Shown here: positions 49,096 through 57,475 of the stretch, one piece after another
Layout of the letters: each line of letters begins with the position of its first letter
Position numbering within the stretch: position 1 is the stretch's first letter
NCBI GenBank assembly: GCA_964235485.1
Contig: CAXSAZ010000020.1
Coordinates: forward strand, 1 to 64,000
Direction: 5' to 3'
DNA from: CAHJXG01 sp964235485
GTDB lineage: Bacteria; Pseudomonadota; Alphaproteobacteria; Acetobacterales; Acetobacteraceae
Length of the DNA: 64,000 nucleotides
The notes under the pieces: model-generated
Database searches by the model: none
What the model was told of the DNA's origin: nothing
What the model saw: the letters and a program-made list of their open reading frames with translations, nothing else
Program-made: the position numbers and the translations under genes

Positions 49096-49866
49096 ATGCA
49101 GGCGCTGATCGCCGCGGCGGAGGCGGCGGCCGACGTCGCCGCCGCGGCGGTCCGACCGTTCTTTCGCGCAGGCGTCGGCGCCGACGTGAAAGGCGACGCA
49201 AGCCCCGTCACGGTGGCCGACCGTACGGCGGAACTCGCGATGCGCGCCGTGCTGTCACAGCGTTTTCCCGAACACGGCATCCTGGGCGAGGAGTTCGGCC
49301 CCCACCGCCCGGAGGCCCGGCTGCACTGGGTGCTGGACCCCATCGACGGCACCCGCGCCTTTATCACGGGACGGCCGACCTTCGGCACGCTGGTCGCCTT
49401 GCTGGACGGCGCGGTTCCGATCCTGGGGGTGATCGACCAGCCGATCAGCGGGGAACGCTGGGTGGGCGTGGCCGGGCAGCCGACCCGGTTCCGCGGCGGT
49501 CCTGGCCGGGCTGGCTGCCGGCCCTGCGCCGGGCTGGGGGAGGCTGAGTTGTCCTGCACCGCGCCCGAAATTTTCACACCGGCGCAAACGGCCGCTTGGC
49601 AGCGCCTCGCCGCCGCCGCGCGCCGCACGTCCTGGGGCGGGGATTGCTACGCTTACGGGCTGCTGGCGCTCGGCGCCATCGACGTGATCGCCGAGCCGGG
49701 CCTGAAGGTCTGGGACTGGGCCGCCTTGGTGCCGGTGATCGAGGGCGCGGGCGGGCGCATGACCGACTGGCAGGGCCGCCCCCTGCACCCGGACGGCGAC
49801 GGTTGCGCGCTTGCGGTGGGCGATCCGGCCTTGCTCGCGCCGGCCCTGGCGCTGTTGGCGGCTTGA
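49096..49866 (+). CDS. hisN: Inositol-monophosphatase-family phosphatase (HisN-like histidinol-phosphatase)
   Basis: A 256-residue Mg2+-dependent, Li+-sensitive phosphatase fold. Metal ligands are visible in HGILGEEFGPH (Glu near residue 65), LDPIDGTRAFITGRPTFGTL (Asp-Asp near 82) and the C-terminal Asp in KVWDWAALVPVIEGAGG near 215. The variant FITGRPTFGTLVAL is typical of HisN, which removes phosphate from histidinol phosphate, rather than of SuhB. No other his gene adjoins, although hisC lies 10 kb away. 3'(2'),5'-bisphosphate nucleotidase is a less likely reading. Confidence 0.82.
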   Translation: MQALIAAAEAAADVAAAAVRPFFRAGVGADVKGDASPVTVADRTAELAMRAVLSQRFPEHGILGEEFGPHRPEARLHWVLDPIDGTRAFITGRPTFGTLVALLDGAVPILGVIDQPISGERWVGVAGQPTRFRGGPGRAGCRPCAGLGEAELSCTAPEIFTPAQTAAWQRLAAAARRTSWGGDCYAYGLLALGAIDVIAEPGLKVWDWAALVPVIEGAGGRMTDWQGRPLHPDGDGCALAVGDPALLAPALALLAA

Positions 49867-49931
49867 CGCGGGCCGTGACGCCCCTGCTATGGCCTGATAC
49901 GGACGGCTTGGTTGAACGACCGTCAAATGCT

Positions 49932-49985
49932 GATGGGTTGCACCCATCCTACGGCATGAACTTCGTAGGATGGGTGAAACCCATC
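49932..49985. repeat. REP-like palindrome before yejA
   Basis: Arms of 22 bp (49932-49953 and 49964-49985) match at 21 positions: GATGGGTTGCACCCATCC and TACG on the left, CGTAGGATGGGTGAAACC and CATC on the right, with a 10-base loop. Shares the CACCCATCCTACGGCATG core with the element at 32331-32379. It could terminate the hisN transcript; yejA starts 57 bp downstream. Confidence 0.75.
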
Positions 49986-50041
49986 GGTCGTACACGGGTC
50001 AATCAACAATGCCGCCCGTATGACCCGACCACGGAGGCCCC

Positions 50042-51904
50042 ATGCTGCGCTGCCTGCTGTTCCTGCTGCTGTTCGCCGTGCCCGCACAGGCGCAAACAAC
50101 GCGCAGCCATGCCATCACCGTGCTCGGCACCCCCGCCTTGCCGCCGGATTTCCCCTATTTTCCCTACGTGAACTCGGATGCGCCCAAGGGGGGCGAGGCG
50201 GTGTTCGCGATGGTCGGCAGCTTTGACGGCTTCAACCCCTACATCCTGCGGGGCAATGCCGCCATCGGCACCGGGGCGTTGTGGCAGCCCGGCGTGGGCG
50301 GCACCGGCGCCGGGTCGGCGGGCGGCCATGTGTGGGAAACCCTGCTGGTCGGCTCGGCGGACGAGGTGGCGACCGGCTACGGCCACCTGGCCGAAACGGT
50401 TGAGATGCCCGCCGACCGCATGTGGATCGCCTTTGAACTGCGGCCGGAAGCACGCTTCTCCGACGGCACGCCCGTAACCGCGCGGGACGTAGCCTGGACG
50501 TTCAACACGCTGATGGAGAAGGGGCGGCCCTCCATCCGCGTTTCCTATGCCGACGTGCAGGACGCGGTGGCGGAAAGCGAGCGCCGGGTGGTGTTCCACT
50601 TCAAGTCCAACCAGAACCGCGATTTGCCGCTGGCCGTCGGTGGGTTGCCGGTGCTGTCGGAGAAGTGGTGGTCCACCCGCGACTTCACCAAGCCGCTGAC
50701 CGAGCCGCCCTTGGGCAGCGGGCCGTATCGCGTGGAGAAGTTCGAGCTGGGCCGTAGCGTGACCTATGCGCGCGATCCCAACTGGTGGGCGCGGGACCGG
50801 CCCACGGGGAAGGGGTTCCACAACTTCGACCGGGTGCGGATCGAGTATTTCCGTGATCCCACGGTGGCGTTTCAGGCGTTCAAGGCCGGGCAGATCGACT
50901 ATCGGCAGGAGAACATCTCGAAGGAATGGGCGACCGGCTACGATTTCCCCGCCGTGCGCGACGGGTTGGTGCGCCGGGACGAAATCCCGCACCGCCTGCC
51001 GGTCGGCATCCAGGGGTTCAGCATGAACTCGCGCCGCCCGATGTTCGCTGACGCCCGGGTGCGGGAAGCGATGGGCCAGGTGTTCGACTTCGAGTGGATG
51101 AACAAGAACCTGTTCTTCGGCGTTTATAACCGCACCCACAGCTATTTTGGCAACACGGCGCAGGAATCGACGGGCTTGCCGGACGCGGGCGAGCAGGCGC
51201 AGTTGGCGCCGTTCCGCGACAAGCTGCCGCCCCCCTTGTTCACCGAGCCGTTCCGGATGCCTGAGACCGATGGCTCCGGCAACAACCGCGAGGGGTTGCG
51301 CCGGGCTTTGGCGCTGCTGAAAGAGGCCGGGTGGACGATCAAGGATCGCAAGCTGGTGGACGGCAGCGGCAAGCAGATGGCGTTCACCATTTTGCTTCAT
51401 GATCCCACCCTGGAAAAGGTGGCGCTGCCGTATCAGCAATGGCTGCAGCGCCTGGGCATCGAGGTCGGCATCCGCACGGTGGACAGCGCGCAATACGAGC
51501 GGCTGACGGACGACTACGATTTCGACATGACGACTATGATCTATCCTGGGTCCGACCTGCCGGGGAACGAGCTGCGGGACGAGTTCTCCTGCATCGGCGC
51601 CAAGACGCCGGGGGGCAGCAACCTGTCCGGCGTGTGCGACCCGGCGGTGGACGCGCTGATCGAGAAGGCCATTGCGGCGCAGGACCGCGAAACGTTGGCA
51701 ACCGCCGGGCGGGCGCTGGACCGGGTGCTGCTACGCGGCTGGTATATGGTGCCGAACTGGCACAACGAGCGGTTCAACGTCGCGACCTGGAACCGCTTTG
51801 GGCGGCCAACGCAGCCGATCCGCGACGGCTTCGTGCTGGACAGTTGGTGGATCGACCCGAACCTGTCCGCCCGGGCCGAAACGGCGCGCAAACCAGTGAA
51901 CTGA
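50042..51904 (+). CDS. yejA: Oligopeptide ABC transporter substrate-binding protein YejA
   Basis: A 620-residue family 5 periplasmic binding protein of the YejA type (peptides, and microcin C in E. coli). Signal peptide MLRCLLFLLLFAVPAQA (1-17). YejA marks: ITVLGTPALPPDFPYFPYVN, then DAPKGGEAVFAMVGSFDGFN near the start; FNSMNSRRP-type region read here as GFSMNSRRPMFADARVREAM; and the C-terminal NLSGVCDPAVDALIEKAI. Length exceeds ordinary DppA, as expected for YejA. A large hairpin follows before yejB and could set a higher level for the binding protein than for the membrane subunits. Confidence 0.9.
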   Translation: MLRCLLFLLLFAVPAQAQTTRSHAITVLGTPALPPDFPYFPYVNSDAPKGGEAVFAMVGSFDGFNPYILRGNAAIGTGALWQPGVGGTGAGSAGGHVWETLLVGSADEVATGYGHLAETVEMPADRMWIAFELRPEARFSDGTPVTARDVAWTFNTLMEKGRPSIRVSYADVQDAVAESERRVVFHFKSNQNRDLPLAVGGLPVLSEKWWSTRDFTKPLTEPPLGSGPYRVEKFELGRSVTYARDPNWWARDRPTGKGFHNFDRVRIEYFRDPTVAFQAFKAGQIDYRQENISKEWATGYDFPAVRDGLVRRDEIPHRLPVGIQGFSMNSRRPMFADARVREAMGQVFDFEWMNKNLFFGVYNRTHSYFGNTAQESTGLPDAGEQAQLAPFRDKLPPPLFTEPFRMPETDGSGNNREGLRRALALLKEAGWTIKDRKLVDGSGKQMAFTILLHDPTLEKVALPYQQWLQRLGIEVGIRTVDSAQYERLTDDYDFDMTTMIYPGSDLPGNELRDEFSCIGAKTPGGSNLSGVCDPAVDALIEKAIAAQDRETLATAGRALDRVLLRGWYMVPNWHNERFNVATWNRFGRPTQPIRDGFVLDSWWIDPNLSARAETARKPVN

Positions 51905-51951
51905 GCAACGTCGTGCAGGTTGGAGGGCACATGCTCAGCACCGTCCCGCGA

Positions 51952-52013
51952 ATAAGCGGAGCGCCATCCGCCTCCCGGTGGCGCCGCCCGGTGGCGCATG
52001 GCGCTTCGCTTAT
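51952..52013. repeat. Large REP-like hairpin between yejA and yejB
   Basis: ATAAGCGGAGCGCCAT (51952-51967) and ATGGCGCTTCGCTTAT (51998-52013) pair at 15 of 16 positions, and the GC-rich interior can extend the stem. It fills much of the 157-bp gap, the only sizeable gap in the yej operon. The arm resembles the element at 10492-10517. Confidence 0.7.
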
Positions 52014-52061
52014 GCGCCTTACCCATCCGGGTTGGCCCACGCTGCGAAAGGCTGTTTAGGA

Positions 52062-53123
52062 TTGGCGAACTACCTGCTGCGCCGGCTGCTGCTGCTGCTG
52101 CCTACGCTGCTGGGCATCATCGCCATCAACTTCGCCGTGGTGCAGTTCGCGCCGGGCGGTCCGGTGGAGCAGGCCATCGCGGAGGCGCGCGGGCGCGGCG
52201 GCGACGCGACGGCGCGCATCACCGGCGCCACCAGCGACAGCGGCGCGTATCGCGGCGCCCGCGGCCTGGACGCCCGGCAGATCGAGGAACTGAAGCGGCA
52301 GTTCGGCTTCGACAAGCCGGCGGGCGAGCGGTTCCTGTCCATGCTGGGCGGCTATCTCAGCTTCGACTTCGGGCGCAGCTTCTTCCGGGACCAGACGGTG
52401 GTGGCGCTGATCGGGCAGAAGATGCCGGTGAGCATCTCGTTGGGCCTATGGTCCACCCTGCTGATCTACCTCATCAGCATCCCGCTCGGCATCAAGAAGG
52501 CGGTGCGGGACGGCAGCCGGTTCGACGTGGCGAGCAGCGCGGTGGTGCTGGTGGGCTACGCGGTGCCGGGCTTCCTGTTCGCGATCCTGCTCGTCGTGCT
52601 GTTTGCGGGAGGCAGCTTCCTGCAAATCTTTCCGTTGCGCGGGTTGACCAGCGCGGGATCGGGGGAGTGGTCTTGGCCGGCGCGGGTGGCGGATTATGCC
52701 TGGCACATGGTGCTGCCGACGGTGGCGCTGGTCGCGGGCGGGTTCGCGGGGCTGACGATCTTAACGAAGAACTGTTTTCTCGATGAAATCCGCAAGCAGT
52801 ACGTCGTGACCGCCCGGGCCAAGGGGGCGGGGGAGCAGCGGGTGCTGTACGGCCATGTGTTCCGCAACGCCATGCTGCTGATCGTGGCCGGGTTCCCCGC
52901 GGCGTTCATCGGCATCCTGTTCAGCTCGGCGCTCTTGGTGGAGATCGTGTTCTCCTTGGACGGGCTGGGCCTGCTGGGGTTCGAGAGCGCGATCCGCCGC
53001 GACTACCCCGTGATGTTCGGCACGCTGTATATCTTCACGCTGTTCGGCCTGGTGCTGCAGATCGTGGGCGATGTGCTCTACACAATGGTCGATCCCCGCA
53101 TCGACTTCGAGGCCCGCCGGTGA
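52062..53123 (+). CDS. yejB: Oligopeptide ABC transporter permease YejB
   Basis: A 353-residue permease of the YejB type. It begins LANYLLRRLLLLLPTLLGII, has the long YejB-specific insertion around residues 45-80 (PVEQAIAEARGRGGDATARI), the GYLSFDFGRSFFRDQTV motif, and the EAA loop CFLDEIRKQYVVTARAKGAG. The start is inferred as TTG 52062 with a TAGGA-like ribosome site; there is no ATG or GTG near the family N-terminus. The stop overlaps the next gene as GTGA. Confidence 0.9.
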   Translation: MANYLLRRLLLLLPTLLGIIAINFAVVQFAPGGPVEQAIAEARGRGGDATARITGATSDSGAYRGARGLDARQIEELKRQFGFDKPAGERFLSMLGGYLSFDFGRSFFRDQTVVALIGQKMPVSISLGLWSTLLIYLISIPLGIKKAVRDGSRFDVASSAVVLVGYAVPGFLFAILLVVLFAGGSFLQIFPLRGLTSAGSGEWSWPARVADYAWHMVLPTVALVAGGFAGLTILTKNCFLDEIRKQYVVTARAKGAGEQRVLYGHVFRNAMLLIVAGFPAAFIGILFSSALLVEIVFSLDGLGLLGFESAIRRDYPVMFGTLYIFTLFGLVLQIVGDVLYTMVDPRIDFEARR

Positions 53124-54154
53124 CGCCCATGACCATGACGCCCATTACCCGGCGGCGGCTCGCGATTTTCCGCGCCCACCGCCGCGGCGCGTGGTCGCTC
53201 CTGATCTTCGCCACCCTGTTCCTGCTGTGCCTGTTCGCCGAGTTCCTGGCCAATGACCGCCCGCTGCTGATCCGCTTCAACGACCAGTTCTACGTGCCGG
53301 TGCTGCGCGACTACAGCGAGGACACGTTCGGCGACGACTTCCTGCCGACGGAGGCCGACTACACCGACCCGCAGCTTGCCGCTGCCATCAACGCGCATGG
53401 CTGGATGCTCTGGCCTGCCGTCCCGTTCCGCTACGATACCGTCATCAAGAACTTGCCCGTCCCCGCCCCGGCGCCGCCCTCCCTTCGCAACCTGCTGGGC
53501 ACCGACGACCAGGCGCGGGACGTGCTGGCCCGGGTGATCTACGGCTTCCGGCTGTCGGTGCTGTTCGGCTTCACGCTGACGGCCGTGTCCTCCGTGGTCG
53601 GCATCGCGGCCGGGGCGGTGCAGGGCTTCTACGGCGGGCTGACCGACCTGCTGTTCCAGCGGTTCATCGAGGTGTGGTCCGGGATGCCGCAGCTTTACCT
53701 GCTGATCATCCTCGGCAGCATCGTGACGCCGACCTTCTGGACCTTGCTGCTGTTCCTGCTCGCCTTTTCCTGGATGGCGCTGACGGGCGTGGTGCGGGCG
53801 GAGTTCCTGCGCGGGCGCAACCTCGATTACGTGCGGGCGGCGCAGGCGCTGGGGGTGTCGAACGGGGCCATCATGGCACGGCACATCCTGCCGAACGCGC
53901 TAGTGGCGACGCTGAGCTTCCTGCCCTTCACTTTGTCCGGCTCGGTGACGATACTATCCACCCTCGACTTCCTCGGCTTCGGCCTGCCGCCCGGCTCGCC
54001 GTCGTTGGGCGAGTTGGTGGCGCAGGGCAAGAACAACCTGCAGGCGCCCTGGCTCGGCGTGACCGCCTTTGTCGTGCTTGGCGGGATGCTGACGCTGCTG
54101 ATCTTCGTCGGCGAGGCGGTGCGCGACGCCTTTGACCCGCGCAAGCAGCCCTGA
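53120..54154 (+). CDS. yejE: Oligopeptide ABC transporter permease YejE
   Basis: A 344-residue permease of the YejE type. After the first helix it has the characteristic periplasmic loop LANDRPLLIRFNDQFYVPVL and then FGDDFLPTEADYTDP, followed by LGTDDQARDVLARVIYGFRL and the EAA loop RNLDYVRAAQALGVSNGAI. GTG 53120 overlaps the yejB stop; ATG 53129 is an alternative. Its stop shares a base with the yejF ATG. Confidence 0.9.
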   Translation: MTPMTMTPITRRRLAIFRAHRRGAWSLLIFATLFLLCLFAEFLANDRPLLIRFNDQFYVPVLRDYSEDTFGDDFLPTEADYTDPQLAAAINAHGWMLWPAVPFRYDTVIKNLPVPAPAPPSLRNLLGTDDQARDVLARVIYGFRLSVLFGFTLTAVSSVVGIAAGAVQGFYGGLTDLLFQRFIEVWSGMPQLYLLIILGSIVTPTFWTLLLFLLAFSWMALTGVVRAEFLRGRNLDYVRAAQALGVSNGAIMARHILPNALVATLSFLPFTLSGSVTILSTLDFLGFGLPPGSPSLGELVAQGKNNLQAPWLGVTAFVVLGGMLTLLIFVGEAVRDAFDPRKQP

Positions 54155-55749
54155 TGCTGGACGTGCGGGACCTGTCGGTGGCGTTCGGCCCGCGGCGGGT
54201 GGTGGACGGGGTGAGCTTCACGCTCAGCCAGGGCGAGACCCTGGCGTTGGTCGGGGAAAGCGGGTCCGGCAAGTCGCTGACCGCGCTGTCGATCCTGCAA
54301 CTGCTGCCGCCGGGGGCGGGCTGCACGGGCGCGGTCACGCTGGATGGGAGGTCCATGCTGGACGCGCCGCCCGCGGTGCTGCAGGCCGTGCGCGGCGACA
54401 CGGCCGGGATCGTGTTCCAGGAGCCGATGACCAGCCTGAACCCGCTGCACAGCATCGGCCGCCAGGTGGCGGAGGCGAGGGCGCTGCATGGCCGCAAGCC
54501 AGCCCGCGGCGCCGTCGCCGAACTGCTGCGGCGGGTGGGCTTCCCCGACGCTGACGACCGGCTGCAGGCCTTCCCGCACCAGCTCAGCGGCGGGCAACGG
54601 CAGCGGGTGATGATCGCCATGGCGCTGGCGAACGACCCGAAGCTGCTGATCGCGGACGAGCCGACCACGGCGCTGGATGTCACGATCCAGGCCGGCATCC
54701 TGGACCTTTTGGCGCGGGAAAAGGCGGCGCGCGGGCTGGCCTTGCTGCTGATCAGCCATGACCTGAACGTGGTGCGGCGGGTCGCCGACCGGGTGTGCGT
54801 GATGAAGGACGGGCGCATCGTGGAAAGCGGGCGGGTGGCCGAGGTGTTCCGCGCGCCGCGGCATCCCTACACCCGCATGTTGATCGCAGCCGAGCCGAGC
54901 GGCCGGCCCGCCCCGGTGCCGGCCGGGGCGCCCGTGCTTGCGGAGGCCGAGGAGTTGCGCGTCGTGTTCCCGGTGCGCCGCGGCCTGTTGCGCCGGGTGG
55001 TGGGCGAGGTGCGCGCGGTGGACGGGGTGAGCCTGCGGGTCCGCGAAGGGGAAACGCTGGGCCTGGTGGGGGAAAGCGGGTCCGGCAAGAGCACCATTGG
55101 GCTGGCGCTGCTGCGGATGCAGGCGGCGACGGGCCGGGTGATGTTCGCCGGGCAGGACATCTCGGCGCTGCCGCAATCCCGGCTGCGCCCGCTGCGCCGG
55201 ACCATGCAGATCGTGTTCCAGGACCCCTATGGCAGCCTGTCGCCACGCATGAGCATGGGGGAGATCGTCGCCGAGGGCCTGCGCGTGCACGAACCTCGGC
55301 TGGGGCGGCGCGAGCGCGCGGCCCGGGTCGCGGCGGCGTTGCAGGAAGTGGGGCTGCCCGCCGACGCGGCGGGGCGCTACCCGCACGAGTTCAGCGGCGG
55401 CCAGCGTCAGCGCGTCGCCATCGCCCGCGCGGTGGTGTTGACCCCGCGCCTCCTGGTGCTGGACGAGCCGACCAGCGCGCTGGACCGCTCGGTGCAGGCG
55501 CAGATCGTGGACCTGCTGCGGACTCTGCAGGCCCGGCACGGCCTGGCTTACCTGTTCATCAGCCATGACCTGGCGGTGGTGCGGGCGCTGGCGCATCGCG
55601 TCGTTGTGCTACGCGCCGGGCGCGTGGTGGAGGAAGGCCCGGCGGATGCGCTGTTCGCCAGCCCGCGCGACCCTTATACCATGGCTCTGATGGCGGCGGC
55701 GTTCCCCGCGCCGTCGCACGAAATCTCGGAAACGGAAGAAGCTCGATGA
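54154..55749 (+). CDS. yejF: Oligopeptide ABC transporter ATPase YejF (two-domain)
   Basis: A 531-residue fused double ATPase. Domain one: Walker A GESGSGKS near residue 36, signature LSGGQRQR, Walker B LLIADEPTTALD. Domain two: Walker A GESGSGKST near 307, signature FSGGQRQR and Walker B LLVLDEPTSALD. Both sites look active. The fusion of both ATPases in one chain is the YejF arrangement. ATG 54154 shares a base with the yejE stop. Its stop overlaps the start of a superoxide dismutase gene, an uncommon partner. Confidence 0.92.
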   Translation: MLDVRDLSVAFGPRRVVDGVSFTLSQGETLALVGESGSGKSLTALSILQLLPPGAGCTGAVTLDGRSMLDAPPAVLQAVRGDTAGIVFQEPMTSLNPLHSIGRQVAEARALHGRKPARGAVAELLRRVGFPDADDRLQAFPHQLSGGQRQRVMIAMALANDPKLLIADEPTTALDVTIQAGILDLLAREKAARGLALLLISHDLNVVRRVADRVCVMKDGRIVESGRVAEVFRAPRHPYTRMLIAAEPSGRPAPVPAGAPVLAEAEELRVVFPVRRGLLRRVVGEVRAVDGVSLRVREGETLGLVGESGSGKSTIGLALLRMQAATGRVMFAGQDISALPQSRLRPLRRTMQIVFQDPYGSLSPRMSMGEIVAEGLRVHEPRLGRRERAARVAAALQEVGLPADAAGRYPHEFSGGQRQRVAIARAVVLTPRLLVLDEPTSALDRSVQAQIVDLLRTLQARHGLAYLFISHDLAVVRALAHRVVVLRAGRVVEEGPADALFASPRDPYTMALMAAAFPAPSHEISETEEAR

Positions 55750-56468
55750 CGACAACACGCCGCACCGTTCTTGGCGCCGCCGGCCTCGCGGCGGTGGCGG
55801 CCCCGCGCGCCTTTGCCCAAGCCGTGTCCGGCGCGGCGCCGGGTCCGTTCATGCTGCCGCCGCTGCCCTACGCGCCGGAGGCCAATGAGCCGCATATCGA
55901 CGCGGAAACGATGCTGCTGCACCACGACAAGCACCATGCCGCGTATGTGGCGGCGCTGAACGGCGCGGCGAAGGACGACCCCGCTTTGGGCAGCAGGCCG
56001 CTGTATGAGTTGCTGGCGCGGCTGGGTGAACTGCCGGAGGCCGTGCGCGCGACGGTGCGCAACAACGGCGGCGGCCATGCCAACCACACCATGTTCTGGC
56101 AGGTGATGGGCGGACGTGGCGGCCAGCCCTCCGGGGCTTTGTTGGCGGCGGTGAACCGCGACCTGGGCGGCATGGAAGCGATGCGGACGGCGTTCAACCG
56201 CATGGGGCTAAGCCAGTTCGGCTCGGGCTGGGTGTTCGTGACGGTGGAGCCTTCGGGCAAGCTGGGCCTGACCGCGCGCCCCAACCAGGACACGCCGTTG
56301 ATGGAGCGGGGCCAGGTGCTGCTGGGCAACGACGTGTGGGAGCACGCCTATTACCTGAAGTACCGGAACCGCCGGGCGGACTACCTGGCGGCGTGGTGGA
56401 ATGTGGTGAACTGGGACGCCGTTGCCGCCCGTTATGACCGGGCGCGCGCCGGGACGCTTACGATTTGA
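55746..56468 (+). CDS. Exported superoxide dismutase (Fe/Mn family, Mn-like)
   Basis: A 240-residue Fe/Mn superoxide dismutase with an N-terminal export signal (TTTRRTVLGAAGLAAVAAPR, twin arginine followed by a hydrophobic stretch), so it should act in the periplasm. Metal ligands are in PHIDAETMLLHHDKHHAAYV, GGHANHTMFW and NDVWEHAYYLKY. NNGGGHANH and the Gln in RPNQDTPLM favour manganese over iron. The ATG overlaps the yejF stop (ATGA), so it is translationally coupled to the peptide importer. Transcription probably ends at the hairpin 56491-56520. Confidence 0.9.
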   Translation: MTTTRRTVLGAAGLAAVAAPRAFAQAVSGAAPGPFMLPPLPYAPEANEPHIDAETMLLHHDKHHAAYVAALNGAAKDDPALGSRPLYELLARLGELPEAVRATVRNNGGGHANHTMFWQVMGGRGGQPSGALLAAVNRDLGGMEAMRTAFNRMGLSQFGSGWVFVTVEPSGKLGLTARPNQDTPLMERGQVLLGNDVWEHAYYLKYRNRRADYLAAWWNVVNWDAVAARYDRARAGTLTI

Positions 56469-56490
56469 TCATCGTATAATAACCGCAAGC

Positions 56491-56520
56491 GGCGGGCGCC
56501 CCCCATCGAGGGCGCCCGCC
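56491..56520. terminator. Bidirectional terminator between sod and ohr
   Basis: Perfect 11-bp arms GGCGGGCGCCC (56491-56501) and GGGCGCCCGCC (56510-56520) with an 8-base loop lie between the convergent superoxide dismutase and ohr genes, 6 bp from the ohr stop. This is the strongest terminator-like stem in the window. Confidence 0.75.
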
Positions 56521-56526
56521 CGGCGT

Positions 56527-56952
56527 TTAAAGGACCTTGAGGCGCACCGGGACGTTGTTCCGGGTGGCGTTGGAATACGGGCAAACCTGATGGGCCTTGT
56601 CCACCAGCGCCTCCGCTTCCGCCCGGTCCAGACCCGGCAGCGAGATGTCCAGCTCGATATCGAGGCCGAAACCGCCCTCTGAACGCGGGCCGATCCCGAC
56701 CGTGGCGTTCACGGTCGTGTCGGGGGGCACCTTCGGGCCGCCCTGGGACGAGACGAACTTCATCGCGCCCAGGAAGCACGCGCTGTAGCCGGCCGCGAAC
56801 AGTTGCTCCGGGTTGTTGCCCTCGCCGCCGCCGCCGCCCAACTCCTTGGGGGTGGCCAGCTTCACATCGAGCGCGCCGTCCGCGGTGGCGGCGTGGCCGT
56901 CGCGCCCGCCGGTCGCCGTGGCGGAGGTTGTGTAAAGCACATTCACTGACAT
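56527..56952 (-). CDS. ohr: Organic hydroperoxide resistance protein (Ohr/OsmC family)
   Basis: A 141-residue thiol peroxidase of the Ohr group, which reduces organic hydroperoxides. Both redox cysteines are in Ohr-type motifs: FAAGYSACFLGAM near residue 60 and VCPYSNATRNN near 124. The Ohr start MSVNVLYTTSATATGGRDG and the catalytic Arg-type region are in place. ATG 56952 follows AAGGGAT. Faces sod across a shared terminator. No OhrR-type regulator gene is adjacent. Confidence 0.92.
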   Translation of the reverse strand: MSVNVLYTTSATATGGRDGHAATADGALDVKLATPKELGGGGGEGNNPEQLFAAGYSACFLGAMKFVSSQGGPKVPPDTTVNATVGIGPRSEGGFGLDIELDISLPGLDRAEAEALVDKAHQVCPYSNATRNNVPVRLKVL

Positions 56953-57148
56953 CGTATATCCCTTACGGTCCCAATCGGTCGCGCGACGCGGCGAGACCGA
57001 AGCCAAGTTGAGGAGCCGGTGCGATCCGGCCCCAAGTCGCTGCTACTCCGCGGCCTGAGCCACGGCAAGGGTCGGCTTCCACGGTGCTGGCACAGGGTCG
57101 GAGTTGGCCGGCCGCTTGGCGCGGGCCGCCGCCGGCACCCCGCCCATT

Positions 57149-57375
57149 GCCCTTGTTGATGACGCTGAACGTGTGGCTGCCATAGCCGTTCCTGAAACGG
57201 CAACCCTGGGGCAAGCCGCGGTCGCTGGACAGGGTGGCGATCCGGCGCAGGCTTTCCGGGCTGAGCGGCCAGGGGTTCCGCAGCGCGGCGGCCGAGTGCG
57301 TGTTGGCTTCCAAGTGCGATGGGTCCGGAAACTTGACGGGACTGCGCACGAAAAACACGGGATGTTGTTGCCCGT
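57149..57375 (-). pseudogene. Catalase fragment (KatA/KatE family)
   Basis: On the minus strand MTGNNIP is followed, after a one-base frameshift near 57360, by VFFVRSPVKFPDPSHLEANT, then SPESLRRIATLSSDRGLPQG and FRNGYGSHTFSVIN. These are successive landmarks of heme catalases (consensus GNNTPVFFVRDxxKFPDxIH, SPESLHQVTxLMSDRGIP, RHMxGYGSHTFSxIN), with a deletion between HLEANT and SPESL. Both ends are lost and the heme-ligand Tyr region is absent. A relic lying 200 bp upstream of ohr. The rest of 56953-57475 holds nothing else I can name. Confidence 0.65.
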
Positions 57376-57475
57376 CATGCCTCCGTTGCCCATCCTGCTT
57401 GGATCGGCACCGCCGCCCTTAGCAAGTGCCGGCATCCATGCAATATCCCGTGCTTCACCGTGTGAGAGACAAACA

